Part shown: one piece after another, positions 10,836-19,395 of the stretch
Position numbering within the stretch: position 1 is the stretch's first letter
Layout of the letters: each line of letters opens with the position of its first letter
Position numbers and translations under genes: made by a program
Origin: Azorinus chamasolen
Lineage: Eukaryota > Mollusca > Bivalvia > Cardiida > Solecurtidae
DNA length: 64,000 nt
Direction of reading: 5' to 3'
Assembly: GCA_963576725.1 (NCBI GenBank)
Contig: OY755242.1
Location: forward strand, 21,015,315-21,079,314
The notes under the pieces: model-generated
The model's input: the letters and a program-made list of their open reading frames with translations, nothing else
Told to the model about the DNA's origin: nothing
The model's database searches: none

Positions 10836-11238
10836 GTTGTTGATGGTAGCGTTACGATGCTGCTGCTGGTGGTGTTACGATGCTGTTAGTGGTGTTGTTG
10901 TTACGATAATGTTGGTGGTGCTGTTGTTACGATGTTGTTAGTCGGTGTTGTTGTTACGATTCTGTTGGTGGTGGTGTTGTTACGATGCTGTTAGTGGTGT
11001 TGTTGTTACGGTGATGCTAGTAGTGGTGTGGTTACGATGTTGCTGGGTTTGTTGTTGTTACGATGTTGTTGTTGGTGGTGGTGTTACAATGTTGTTTTTT
11101 GTGGTGGTGTTACGATGTTGTTGTTGGTGGTGGTGTTACGATGGTGGTGGTGGTGGTGTGGCTGTTGTTTGAGGTTACGACGCTATTGGTGATAGTGTCG
11201 TTACGATGTTGTTGGTGGTGATGTGGTTGTTGGTTGAG
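10836..11238 (+). repeat. GTTACGATG / TTGGTGGTG minisatellite upstream of the SDR exon
   Basis: Imperfect tandem units of about 20-33 bases built from GTTACGATGTTGTTGGTGGT run for roughly 400 bases up to the SDR exon. They give apparent reading frames of valine, leucine and cysteine (10945-11172) that are not genes. The array presumably lies in the intron before the exon. Confidence 0.85.
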
Positions 11239-11979
11239 GTTGCATTGGGAATACTGAAAGGAAAGTTAAAACGCTACATATTCATTAGCAGTGACTCTGT
11301 ATATGAGGTTTGCAACAAAACTCACAGTGAATTCACACGAGAAGAAGATGCAAAACGACCGGAATCACTCGAAAACATGGCAATGTTTAGTGCCCGTGAT
11401 GATTATGGAAACCGGAAATTGAAATGTGAAGAGGAACTCCAAAAACAGACAGGAAGTGACGACAGTGTTCCATATATCGCATTCAGACTTCTGGATGTTG
11501 TTGGTCCTCGAGATAACACATACAGGTGGTGGATATATCAGTTATGGATTAAATTGAGTAACTATTTAGACAAGCACCTGTCTGTCCCACGTGACTTCTG
11601 GGATAAGCCAATCAGTTTTGTATTTGTAGATGACGTTGCTGACATAATTACCGACGTAAAAGACTACGGAGATGACGTTTACAACCAAGCATACAACCTC
11701 GCAAACAGCGAGCACCCAACACTGGTCGAATTTCTACACGATTTAATGGATACTTTAGACCTGGAAGACATCGAGATTTTGCCCGACGATGATGGACGAT
11801 TTCGGTTATTTCCATCAGTTAAGCTTGGTCCGGTTGACACTTCGAAAGCTAGGCGTGTTCTCCGATGGAACCCAACTTCCTGGATTGACATTATGGAATC
11901 TACTACCATGTTCTATGAGTCTGCGATCTCAAATCAGAGTTACGACGCTGCACGGCGACAAGTTGTCAAAACAATGTAA
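11206..11979 (+). CDS. 3' coding exon of an extended SDR (NAD-dependent epimerase/dehydratase-like) gene
   Basis: The open frame of 257 codons ends in TAA at 11977-11979. The first 11 codons are read from GTT/GTG microsatellite, so I take the exon to begin near 11239, after an AG and in phase 0. From there the protein is a typical middle and C-terminal part of an extended short-chain dehydrogenase/reductase: strand YIFISSDSVYEVC with the active-site serine region, then DDYGNRK with the catalytic Y-x-x-x-K, then FRLLDVVGPRD and FVFVDDVADII as in nucleotide-sugar epimerase relatives. The N-terminal Rossmann half with its glycine motif is missing and should lie on upstream exons, which I could not find in the 10 kb before it. 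The substrate is unknown. The gene is single-copy here, just outside the duplicated unit. There is no frameshift or internal stop. Confidence 0.8.
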   Translation: MLLVVMWLLVEVALGILKGKLKRYIFISSDSVYEVCNKTHSEFTREEDAKRPESLENMAMFSARDDYGNRKLKCEEELQKQTGSDDSVPYIAFRLLDVVGPRDNTYRWWIYQLWIKLSNYLDKHLSVPRDFWDKPISFVFVDDVADIITDVKDYGDDVYNQAYNLANSEHPTLVEFLHDLMDTLDLEDIEILPDDDGRFRLFPSVKLGPVDTSKARRVLRWNPTSWIDIMESTTMFYESAISNQSYDAARRQVVKTM

Positions 11980-12268
11980 GACTACTTTTCCGAAAACCCG
12001 GTTAAAGTGAATCATGGCTTAAGAGACATTTATGATGTAACGCTAGCAAGCTCTCACGATGAACTGTGACCCATCAAATTGCATAAACCTGAAATCATGA
12101 CAATATATCCTGTTTTGTTCCTCAGCCAATTACGATATGATTTAATGTAATGGTTTGAAACCATTTTGCCACACATTCAGTGGTAAAAATTATACATTAA
12201 CGTCTCGTAAATGCGTAACGCTACACAATATTTTATTAACATCGGAGTGTGTACAAACAAGCAGTTGC
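11980..12268. other. 3' flank of the SDR exon
   Basis: Presumed 3' untranslated and intergenic DNA. No AATAAA or ATTAAA close to the stop was recognised. It contains CAATGGTTTGAAACCATTTT, a short hairpin. Confidence 0.4.
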
Positions 12269-12514
12269 TTAACCCTTTCCCTGTTCTATGTTAATTCCAA
12301 ATTTCAGTACCTACTGATTATTTAGGCTATGGACAAAATGAAATATGGGAGATGGAGCATTGTAGCCATTTTAGAAACTAAAGACACAGGCCTATCAAAT
12401 TTCATTAGCAAACAGAGTAGACCCTGATCAGACGGCTTCTCTAGGAGCCGTCTGATCTGGGTCTACACTGTTTGCAAATGCGTGAAAACACGTTTGTATG
12501 AGGTAAAGGGTTAA
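12269..12514. mobile_element. piggyBac-like TTAA MITE nested in a CAGT-type element
   Basis: TTAACCCTTTCCCTG ... GAGGTAAAGGGTTAA with the palindrome GACGGCTTCTCTAGGAGCCGTC near its right third. It is inserted in the TTAA of the sequence GCAGTTGC-TTAA-TGCAGAG, which is the arm motif of CAGT-type foldbacks, so this is a nested insertion with its TTAA duplication intact. Confidence 0.8.
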
Positions 12515-12798
12515 TGCAGAGCTATTAAAGTGATACAGAAACCTGTAGGAGCTTTCTGTATAACTTTTTTGTCCTGCATTAAGCTATCACCAGTTTAAGA
12601 AAATCCAGAATTAAACTTCGTTTGAATGGTCGTATTAGCGGGACTATACTGCGCTGTGTTTGCACATTTTGTATTTTTAAGTGCCAAAGCATTTCACACT
12701 AATGAACGGTTATTCGTGTATTGGATTAGACTGAGTATTTCAAATAATCCAGTTATTGAAGCGTAGCCCGTACAACAGAACAGCTTTAAAACTACCAC

Positions 12799-13035
12799 TT
12801 AATCCTTTTCTCCATGAAAATTCATGTAAGAAATTAAGATAAAGAATATATATTATATCGTTTTTTATAATGGAATATGGACGAAATACATTTTAACTAT
12901 GGCAGAAACTGTATATTAAACACTAAGCAAACAGAGCAGACCCTGATCAGATAGCTCCAATAGGAGCCGTCTGGACTTGATCTACTCTGTTTGCAAAGGC
13001 GTAGAAAGACGTTTTAGTATGAGGGAAAATGCTAA
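12799..13035. mobile_element. piggyBac-like TTAA MITE, right end degenerate
   Basis: TTAATCCTTTTCTCCATG at the left; GCAAACAGAGCAGACCCTGA hairpin at 12928-13000; right end GAGGGAAAATGCTAAA has lost the TTAA. Confidence 0.6.
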
Positions 13036-13348
13036 ATGGTCGGTATGGAGGCTAGATACTGTACTGTCTAAATATAAATATCAAAATAGTCTCTTCCATG
13101 TAGTGTGGCAGTTTACGTGCGCTACAGAATTATCCTTATCCCTTAGAATGCGGGAAGGAAATGTCTTGGCATTTATAAACAGTATAGACTCAGATCAGCG
13201 TGCTTCTAGAGGAGTCCTTTGATTAGAATCTGTACTGTTTGTTTTAGAAAATCATGTAATAAACTAAAGACTTTTCACACTGCGTATGCTCATTCCAGTT
13301 CAAACATTCAGCATTCAAAGGATTCTTGCTAAACTATCTACCAATAAA

Positions 13349-13441
13349 TGTCAAATAGTGGGGCTAGATTGTCAAATAGAGGGGCTAGATTGTCAAATAG
13401 TGGGGCTAGATTGTCAAATTGTGGGGCTAGATCGTCAAATA
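13349..13441 (+). repeat. 21-base minisatellite (about 4.5 copies)
   Basis: Tandem units of TCAAATAGTGGGGCTAGATTG. The period is a multiple of three, so it stays open and would encode repeats of CQIVGLD. There is no start, splice or homology support for a gene. Confidence 0.85.
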
Positions 13442-13483
13442 CAGTATAACCTGCGGCCTTTCATTGTTTTGAACTTAGGAGTC

Positions 13484-13733
13484 TTAACCCTTCGCTTGCT
13501 ATTCACGTCAATATACCTACCTGTAAATAATGAAGACCCAGATGAGACAGCTCCTGCAGGAGCTGTCTCATAAGGGTCTGCACTATTTACAAGTTCATTG
13601 TGCAACCAGTGCACTCCACAGCAGTGATTGCACCGCGAAAAACTTGTACAAAGTGAAGATATATGTAATTATACAACAGGGCATGGGTAAAGAAGGAGAA
13701 ATGTATTTTAAAATTCAGCAAGAGAAGGGTTAA
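13484..13733. mobile_element. piggyBac-like TTAA MITE, complete
   Basis: TTAACCCTTCGCTTGCTATT at the left, AGCAAGAGAAGGGTTAA at the right, centre GACAGCTCCTGCAGGAGCTG. A second complete copy in the opposite orientation lies at 55972-56223. Confidence 0.8.
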
Positions 13734-13990
13734 TAATACAAGGCAAAGGTAATGCAGAATGTTCCTTTTGATGGCCTTCTAAGACAGATTCCACTGTAAT
13801 GAATTTTGAATAAGGTATAAAATATTTTGAATCCAATATAATCCATTTGTATACCTGTTAATAGTGTTAAATAAACTGTCTAGATTCCTGTAGACCCAGA
13901 CTAATGGGACTCTGAAGGAGCCCCTGCAGGGTATTCATCACAACAAACTATTTTCGAAAAGTCAGGTCAACACATATGTAGACAAATTCA

Positions 13991-14231
13991 TTAACCCTTT
14001 ATACGATGGAGACACCCATGACACCTTTGCAAACAGAGACGAACAAGATCAAACGGCTTCTGTGTGCAGGGTCCACTCTGTTTGCTTATGGAATAACATA
14101 GATCTGATTCTACAGTTTCTTTGACACTTGTCAAACATTCTCTTGTTCATATGCAATTATAAAAAAACAGCTAATTAATATTTGTACCTGCATTAATTAG
14201 TTACATGAATATTCAAGGAGTAAAGGGTTTA
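13991..14231. mobile_element. TTAA MITE, inverted orientation, right TTAA mutated
   Basis: TTAACCCTTTATACGATGG at left; ends GGAGTAAAGGGTTTA at right. The CTTTGCAAACAGAGAC and GTCCACTCTGTTTGC arms are present, but the palindrome centre is partly lost. Confidence 0.6.
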
Positions 14232-14348
14232 CCATTTCCCTGTTCGGTATTCATGCAACAAAACATGATATCATGAATATTTTAAGGTGAGTTTTTATAA
14301 TGTTACCCTGATGAGACGGTTCATTTACTAGACGTTAAAATGTATTCA

Positions 14349-14552
14349 CATTAAAACCTCTCTATAACGGCCACTAAGTTACACCAAGCATTTTGTGTTA
14401 AATGCAGGTGGCTGCTTAACGTAAGGTGAAAGTACAACGGAACGCTCCTATAGGAGCGTTTTGTTTTACTTTCACCTTGCTTAAAGCAATCACCTGCCTT
14501 AAATACCAACTAATTAACACAATTTAGTGGTCGTTATAGAGAGGTTTCCCTG
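14349..14552. mobile_element. CAGTAAAACCTCTCTATAAC palindromic MITE, second copy
   Basis: Same family as 10424-10627, with ends CATTAAAACCTC and GAGGTTTCCCTG slightly mutated, and the centre GGAACGCTCCTATAGGAGCG intact. Confidence 0.75.
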
Positions 14553-14607
14553 TAGTGGTACATGTAAACATGATCGTTTGACATAGGCAGGAGCTTATAT
14601 GTGTATA

Positions 14608-14759
14608 CAGTAAAACCTCTCTATACCGACCATTAAATTGTGTTAATTAGTTCGTATTTTGAGCGTTCTGTTTTACTTTCACCTTGCTTTAAGTAGCCAC
14701 CTGTCCTAAATACCAACTAATTAACACAATTTAGTGGCCATTATAGAGAGGTTTTACTG
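14608..14759. mobile_element. CAGTAAAACCTCTCTATA MITE, internal deletion
   Basis: The left arm is cut just after TTAGTTCGTATTT and joined to the right half GAGCGTTCTGTTTTAC, so only about 152 bases remain. Both terminal repeats are preserved. Confidence 0.75.
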
Positions 14760-14932
14760 CAAACTTTTCAAGGGAATATTTTGTCCTTGTAGAAGCTGTT
14801 GAATCATATGTATATTATTCCATAAGTAAAAGAGCAGACCCTGATCAGACGGCTCCTACAGGAGCCATATTACCTGGATCTAGTCTGTTTGCAAATGCAT
14901 CAAAAGGCGTTTGTATGAGGGACATACGGGTA

Positions 14933-15155
14933 TTAATCCATTACCTCATAGGCTATTTTTTAGAAACAACCTCTTTGAATAAATTTACCGAAAAGAAGCA
15001 TTAACTAGAGAAAAGGAAAATTTTAGAATTTTGAAACCATTGTGATAAATAGAGCATTTGCTCCTATAGGAGCAAATGCTCTATTTATCACAATGGTTTC
15101 ACATAGTGACTTTTACAGAGTCGTCAAAAGTCGTCAATATGAAGGAAATGGTTAA
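14933..15155. mobile_element. TTAA MITE with CAATGGTTTC palindrome, complete
   Basis: TTAATCCATTACCTC at left and GGAAATGGTTAA at right. The 60-base central palindrome is built of CATTGTGATAAATAGAGCAT and its complement around TTTGCTCCTATAGGAGCAAA. Outside the TTAA, GACATACGGGTA occurs on both sides (14921-14932 and 15156-15167). Confidence 0.8.
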
Positions 15156-15230
15156 GACATACGGGTATAATCATTATGGCGCAAAATAGATATTGCTTTG
15201 TAATCACCACACTATGCTGTGGGTCAAAGT

Positions 15231-15412
15231 GCATGGACTGAAGGAATTATCAGCTGCAAATATGTACCTGGCACAAAGAAGCTTGAAGGAATTACCAGCT
15301 GCAAATATGTACCTGACACAAAGTGGACTGAGGGAATTATCAGCTGCAAATATGTACCTGGCACAAAGTGGCCTGAAGGAATTATCAGCTGCAAATATGT
15401 ACCTGGCATTAA
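15231..15412 (+). repeat. 45-base minisatellite (4 copies)
   Basis: Four direct units of GAAGGAATTATCAGCTGCAA plus ATATGTACCTGGCACAAAGTG. The 15-codon period keeps several frames open on both strands (for example LKELSAANMYLAQ on the + strand), which creates four overlapping apparent genes. I see no support for translation. Confidence 0.9.
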
Positions 15413-15594
15413 TGAACAAATTCCATCATATAAACGCCTTTTAATGCATTTACAAACAGGGTAGACCCAGATCAAACGGTACCAACCGCAGCTATCTGAT
15501 CAGAGAATGAACTGTTTGCTATTGACTAATATATATATGTGCTCATTGCCAAAAGTCATATGATCATGTGGCGTTATAAACTATCATCTAATTA

Positions 15595-15955
15595 CAGTGC
15601 TCCCTCCCTACAACGGCCCTCTCATTAACGATTCCCTCCTTACATCAACACATGTCACTGTTTCCGAAACAACAAGACTCCAGAAACAACCTTTTTACAT
15701 CGTATTTTCTTTATGCCTCCATCAAACCCTATGTTGTGACCACTCTTTAGAATCGTCACTTTGTTACGATTCTAAAGAGTGGTCACAACATAGGGTTTGA
15801 TTGAGGCATAGCGGTTTTAGTTCTCGAAATACACCTTATCTGGGGATCTGTAAACAAGCTAATTATGTTTGATTTTCCCTCCCTATAACAACCCCCTCTG
15901 AACAACACATACAATCTTCGTATCCCAAGGGTGTCGTTGTAGAGAGGGAGCACTG
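15595..15955. mobile_element. CAGTGCTCCCTCCC foldback MITE, complete (361 bp)
   Basis: Left end CAGTGCTCCCTCCCTACAAC, right end TTGTAGAGAGGGAGCACTG, TA on both sides. Centre is a hairpin with 42-base arms (GCCTCCATCAAACCCTATG ... CATAGGGTTTGATTGAGGC) around about 9 bases. This complete copy defines the family ends missing at 4212 and 42625. Confidence 0.85.
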
Positions 15956-16142
15956 TAATATCAATGTTGGCATTATAGTTTACATGAGCAATCTTGAAAT
16001 ATTGAGTTTTACTGTCCATGACAAAAAATGACAAAAAATAAAAGTGTGATTTCTCATACTGTATTTTTATTTCTGTTTTTTTTTTACCAGTATTAAAATA
16101 TCATGGAAATGTGGTTCATATCATTCCAGTCCATTGGGCTCG

Positions 16143-16378
16143 TTACCTAATGAATATTCATGTAAGAAATAATAATATGAATATTAATCAGCCGAATGTT
16201 TAACAACATTATGAACTTGGGAGGTTTTGATTGTGACAGAAACTCCAGAAAATGATTATCTATATTGTTATATAAGCACACCGAGCAGACCTTGATCAGA
16301 TGGATCCTATAAGAGCCGTCTAACCTGGCACTATTCTGCAAAAGCTTAAATAAGCGTTTATATTAAGGAACGGGTTAA
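16143..16378. mobile_element. TTAA-type MITE, left end mutated
   Basis: Internal ATGAATATTCATG and a hairpin GATCAGATGGATCCTATAAG ... GCCGTCTAACC, ending GGAACGGGTTAA. The left TTAA reads TTACC. Confidence 0.55.
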
Positions 16379-16409
16379 TTCGTAGAAAGTCAAGTGTAAC
16401 CGTCCTCCA

Positions 16410-16638
16410 TTAACCAATTACCTCATAGGCTATTTTTATATACAGCCTATTTTAATAATTCTACCGAAAAGGAGCATTAACTAGAGAAAAGGAAAATTTT
16501 AAAATTTTGTAGTTTGAAACCATTGTGATAAATAGAGCATTTGCTCCTATAGGAGCAAATGCTCTATTTATCACAATGGTTTCACAAAGTGACTTTTACA
16601 GAGTCGTCAAAAGTCGTCAATATGAGGGAATGGGTTAA
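16410..16638. mobile_element. TTAA MITE with CAATGGTTTC palindrome, complete
   Basis: TTAACCAATTACCTC ... GGGAATGGGTTAA, 229 bases, with an intact central palindrome as at 14933-15155. The two copies have the same orientation. Confidence 0.8.
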
Positions 16639-16849
16639 ACTGTCACACGATTTAACAGTTTACTGCATAAATATTGTGTAAAAAATAATGACGCCATGAA
16701 AATATTAATTAAATTAATTTTATGGTAGTATATGGACACGGGACTTTTGGCCATGACAGAAGCATTAGAATAATATCTAATATCATAAGTAAACAGAGTA
16801 AACCCTGATCAGATGTTTCCTACATGCTAGTAGACATACATGTATTCAT

Positions 16850-17340
16850 AAAAGACCAAATTTATTTCATGTCGGATAGGATATAACAAAGAAACATAAG
16901 CCCTGTAGGGCTTTATAATTTATTCCGACAAACAAGTATATATAAACAGAAAACAAACAAAAATAAAAAATTAGAACAGAATCACAGACATGCATGATTT
17001 TAAGTACAAAGCTAAAGCACATACAAAAGTTACAACTAAAGCAAAGGTTTAAGACCAGTTTAAAACAAGCACATTTATGTAGCGAAAAGTTTGAATTAAT
17101 TCAAACTTAAAACAAAACTAACTAAAAACTGCGTGAAAGGTGCTGACTAGCCCAGATGCGTAAATACTGCCATCAAGAGGGGGAATGAAAAGCTGATAGA
17201 CAAAAAGAACACAAAAGTGTGACATGTAAGAAAGTAATTAAGAACATATATCGCCTCAAATCCGATTTTAGAGGATCTGATCAGCAACTTACACACCACT
17301 AGGAGACGTTTATTCAAATCAAGAATATAACAGGAACTTA
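16850..17340 (-). mobile_element. Possible 3' end of a non-LTR retrotransposon
   Basis: Read on the minus strand this A-rich-complement block ends ...TGTCGGAATAAATTATAAAG, then AGCCCTACAGGGCT (a hairpin), then GACATGAAATAAATTTGG. It contains AATAAA signals near its end, as the 3' tail of a LINE or a host transcript would. I see no reverse-transcriptase reading frame. It cuts a TTAA-type MITE (about 16660-16830). The call is tentative. Confidence 0.35.
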
Positions 17341-17435
17341 TGTCTAAGCCTAAGTATAAAAACAACCTTATTTACTTGTTTTCTATAGAAGTCCAAAGTT
17401 ACATTGGATGGTGGATAAAGAAAGCAGATGCAGGC

Positions 17436-17625
17436 TTAACACATTCCCTCCCAATGACGCATTTTCGCGCCTCTGTAATCGTCAAATTTAGAAAGCATTT
17501 GCTCTATTTGTCACAATTGTTTCAAAATTACACAGGTCTAAAGTTTTTCTTTTCGCTAGTTAATGCTCCTTTTTGGTAGATTAATTCAAAGAGATTTGGT
17601 CTAAAAATAGGATAGAATGAGTTAA
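17436..17625. mobile_element. TTAA MITE, centre partly deleted
   Basis: TTAACACATTCCCTCC ... AGAATGAGTTAA, with only half of the CAATGGTTTC palindrome left. Confidence 0.65.
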
Positions 17626-18732
17626 AGCAGGATAAAGGCAAAGCAGAAACTTTAACTCGTTCCAAGCATACACCTGCCTCTTGATTGCTGGATATAGATA
17701 CTGTAGATAAATGTGTGGCTAGTAACTCCATACAGGGTGCCTTTGCAAACGCAGTAGATCCAGATTAGAACGGCCTGATCAGGATCTGTTGTTTAATTAT
17801 GACTTAAAATGGTTATGACTGGTAGCCCATAATTGTGTGTGCATATGCCATTAAAAGAATGCACCCAGTTAAATTATATTCAAGATCTCATTATTTATTA
17901 TAGAAGGAACGGGTTAAGGAATAGAAAGCAATTAAAACTGTTAGGAGTTATAAAAGGATAGGGGTAGTAACATGCACCAAAATGATCAATAAAAACAAAA
18001 AGAGAAAGCAAACAAAGATGCTATATCATGATCTATCTGATCTGGGTCTACTCTGTTCGCAAAAAAACGCATTTATTGTGGAAAGGTAAAGAACCTTATG
18101 TTCATTAATTAAGGTTCTATTGCACTTCTTGTGTAGATTCGTCCCATTCCTGCGTGGCTTTGAATGCAGTTTCTGATCAGGTCCTACACTGTAAACTCGT
18201 CTCATACTCGTCTGGCTTTGAACACTGTAGATATTGTAGACTCGATTCAGCCCCACCTTACTTGAATTATCTGATCAGGTTCTACAATGGCCAATGTACG
18301 CAGACGTTTTGTGAACGCACATATCCTGTGTGAAAAGAGCGCTGTATAAATGTGGTATAATATAATAAATAAATAAATCTTGAGATACGTGTTTTGATAA
18401 ATAATAAACCTCGCACGGTAGATTATGCAAGTCGTAAGAACACGTGATGTCTTGTCCGTGACAGAAACTATAGACCCGGATCTCTAGTAACCTATAAACC
18501 TATAATCATACAGAATAAACCCTTATCAAACAGCTCCTACAGCAGCCGTCTGATAGAGGTACATGAAGTCTGTTTGCAAAAGCGTGAAATGGCGTTTCTA
18601 TCAGCTAAAAGATTAAACTGGTCTGTTTTAAAACGTGGCCAAAAACTATAAATTCAGATAATTGTTATCAATAGGTGTTTTACAGGTGATGTTTTCCCAT
18701 CTGCCAAAATTCAGTCCAAAAAAAAACAGCAT
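17626..18732. other. Gene-free mosaic of hairpin-element pieces
   Basis: Contains fragments of GATCAGACGG hairpin elements (near 17745-17790, 18030-18060 and 18500-18580), three partial TTCTGATCAGGTCCTAC units (18130-18290) and a tailed element (18307). No gene. Confidence 0.55.
18307..18378 (+). mobile_element. GCGCTATATAAATG-tailed element
   Basis: GTGAACGCACATATCCTGTG ... GAGCGCTGTATAAATGTGG followed by AATA repeats. This copy lies outside the duplicated units, showing that the element is dispersed. Confidence 0.5.
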
Positions 18733-18933
18733 TTAACCCATTCCCTCCTACTGGTGCATTTTGACGCCTCTATAAATGCCATGTTTTTAAACCATGGTGA
18801 TAAATAGAGCATTTGCACCTGGTTTAAAAATTAGACAATTCTTAACTTTTCCTTTTCTCTAGTAAATGCCATTTATCGGTAGATTTATACAAAGATGCTG
18901 TGTCTAAAAATAATGAAAAAAGGAATGAGTTAA
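18733..18933. mobile_element. TTAA MITE, centre partly deleted
   Basis: TTAACCCATTCCCTCCTACTG ... AAAGGAATGAGTTAA. The next TTAA-type element begins at the same TTAA, so they are abutting. Confidence 0.65.
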
Positions 18934-19138
18934 CAGATTCATTACATGCATATTCATGTGAGAAATAATGACTGTATGACTATTGATAAGATTAATTGTA
19001 TAATGACATTACATGTATATACAGGGGCCGTTTCGATCATGTCAGAAACTACATTCTGAATTACGATCCTATTCAGATGGATCCTATAGGAGTAGTCCAA
19101 TCTGCATCTATTCTATTTGAAAATGTGCCACAGGTCGC

Positions 19139-19395
19139 TTAACCATTTACTCCATGAATATTCGTTATGACATCATGACTATTAATTAACTTAATTGTTA
19201 TAATCGCACATGGATACTGGACGTTTGGCCATGCAACAACTTTAGAATCAAACTTACATTACATCATATAAGCAAGCAGAGCAGACCCTGGTCAGACGGA
19301 TCCTATAGGAGGGCTCTTATAGGAGCCGAGCCGTCTGATCTGGATCTACTGTTTGCGGAGGCATAGAAAGGCGTATTTATGGAGTAAAGGGTTAA
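19139..19395. mobile_element. TTAA MITE with a double hairpin centre
   Basis: TTAACCATTTACTCCATG ... GGAGTAAAGGGTTAA, 257 bases. The centre has a small duplication, GGATCCTATAGGAGGGCTCT followed by TATAGGAGCC. Confidence 0.7.

Noticed and set aside
10945..11172. Cysteine/valine/tryptophan-rich 75-codon frame
   Set aside because: Entirely minisatellite.
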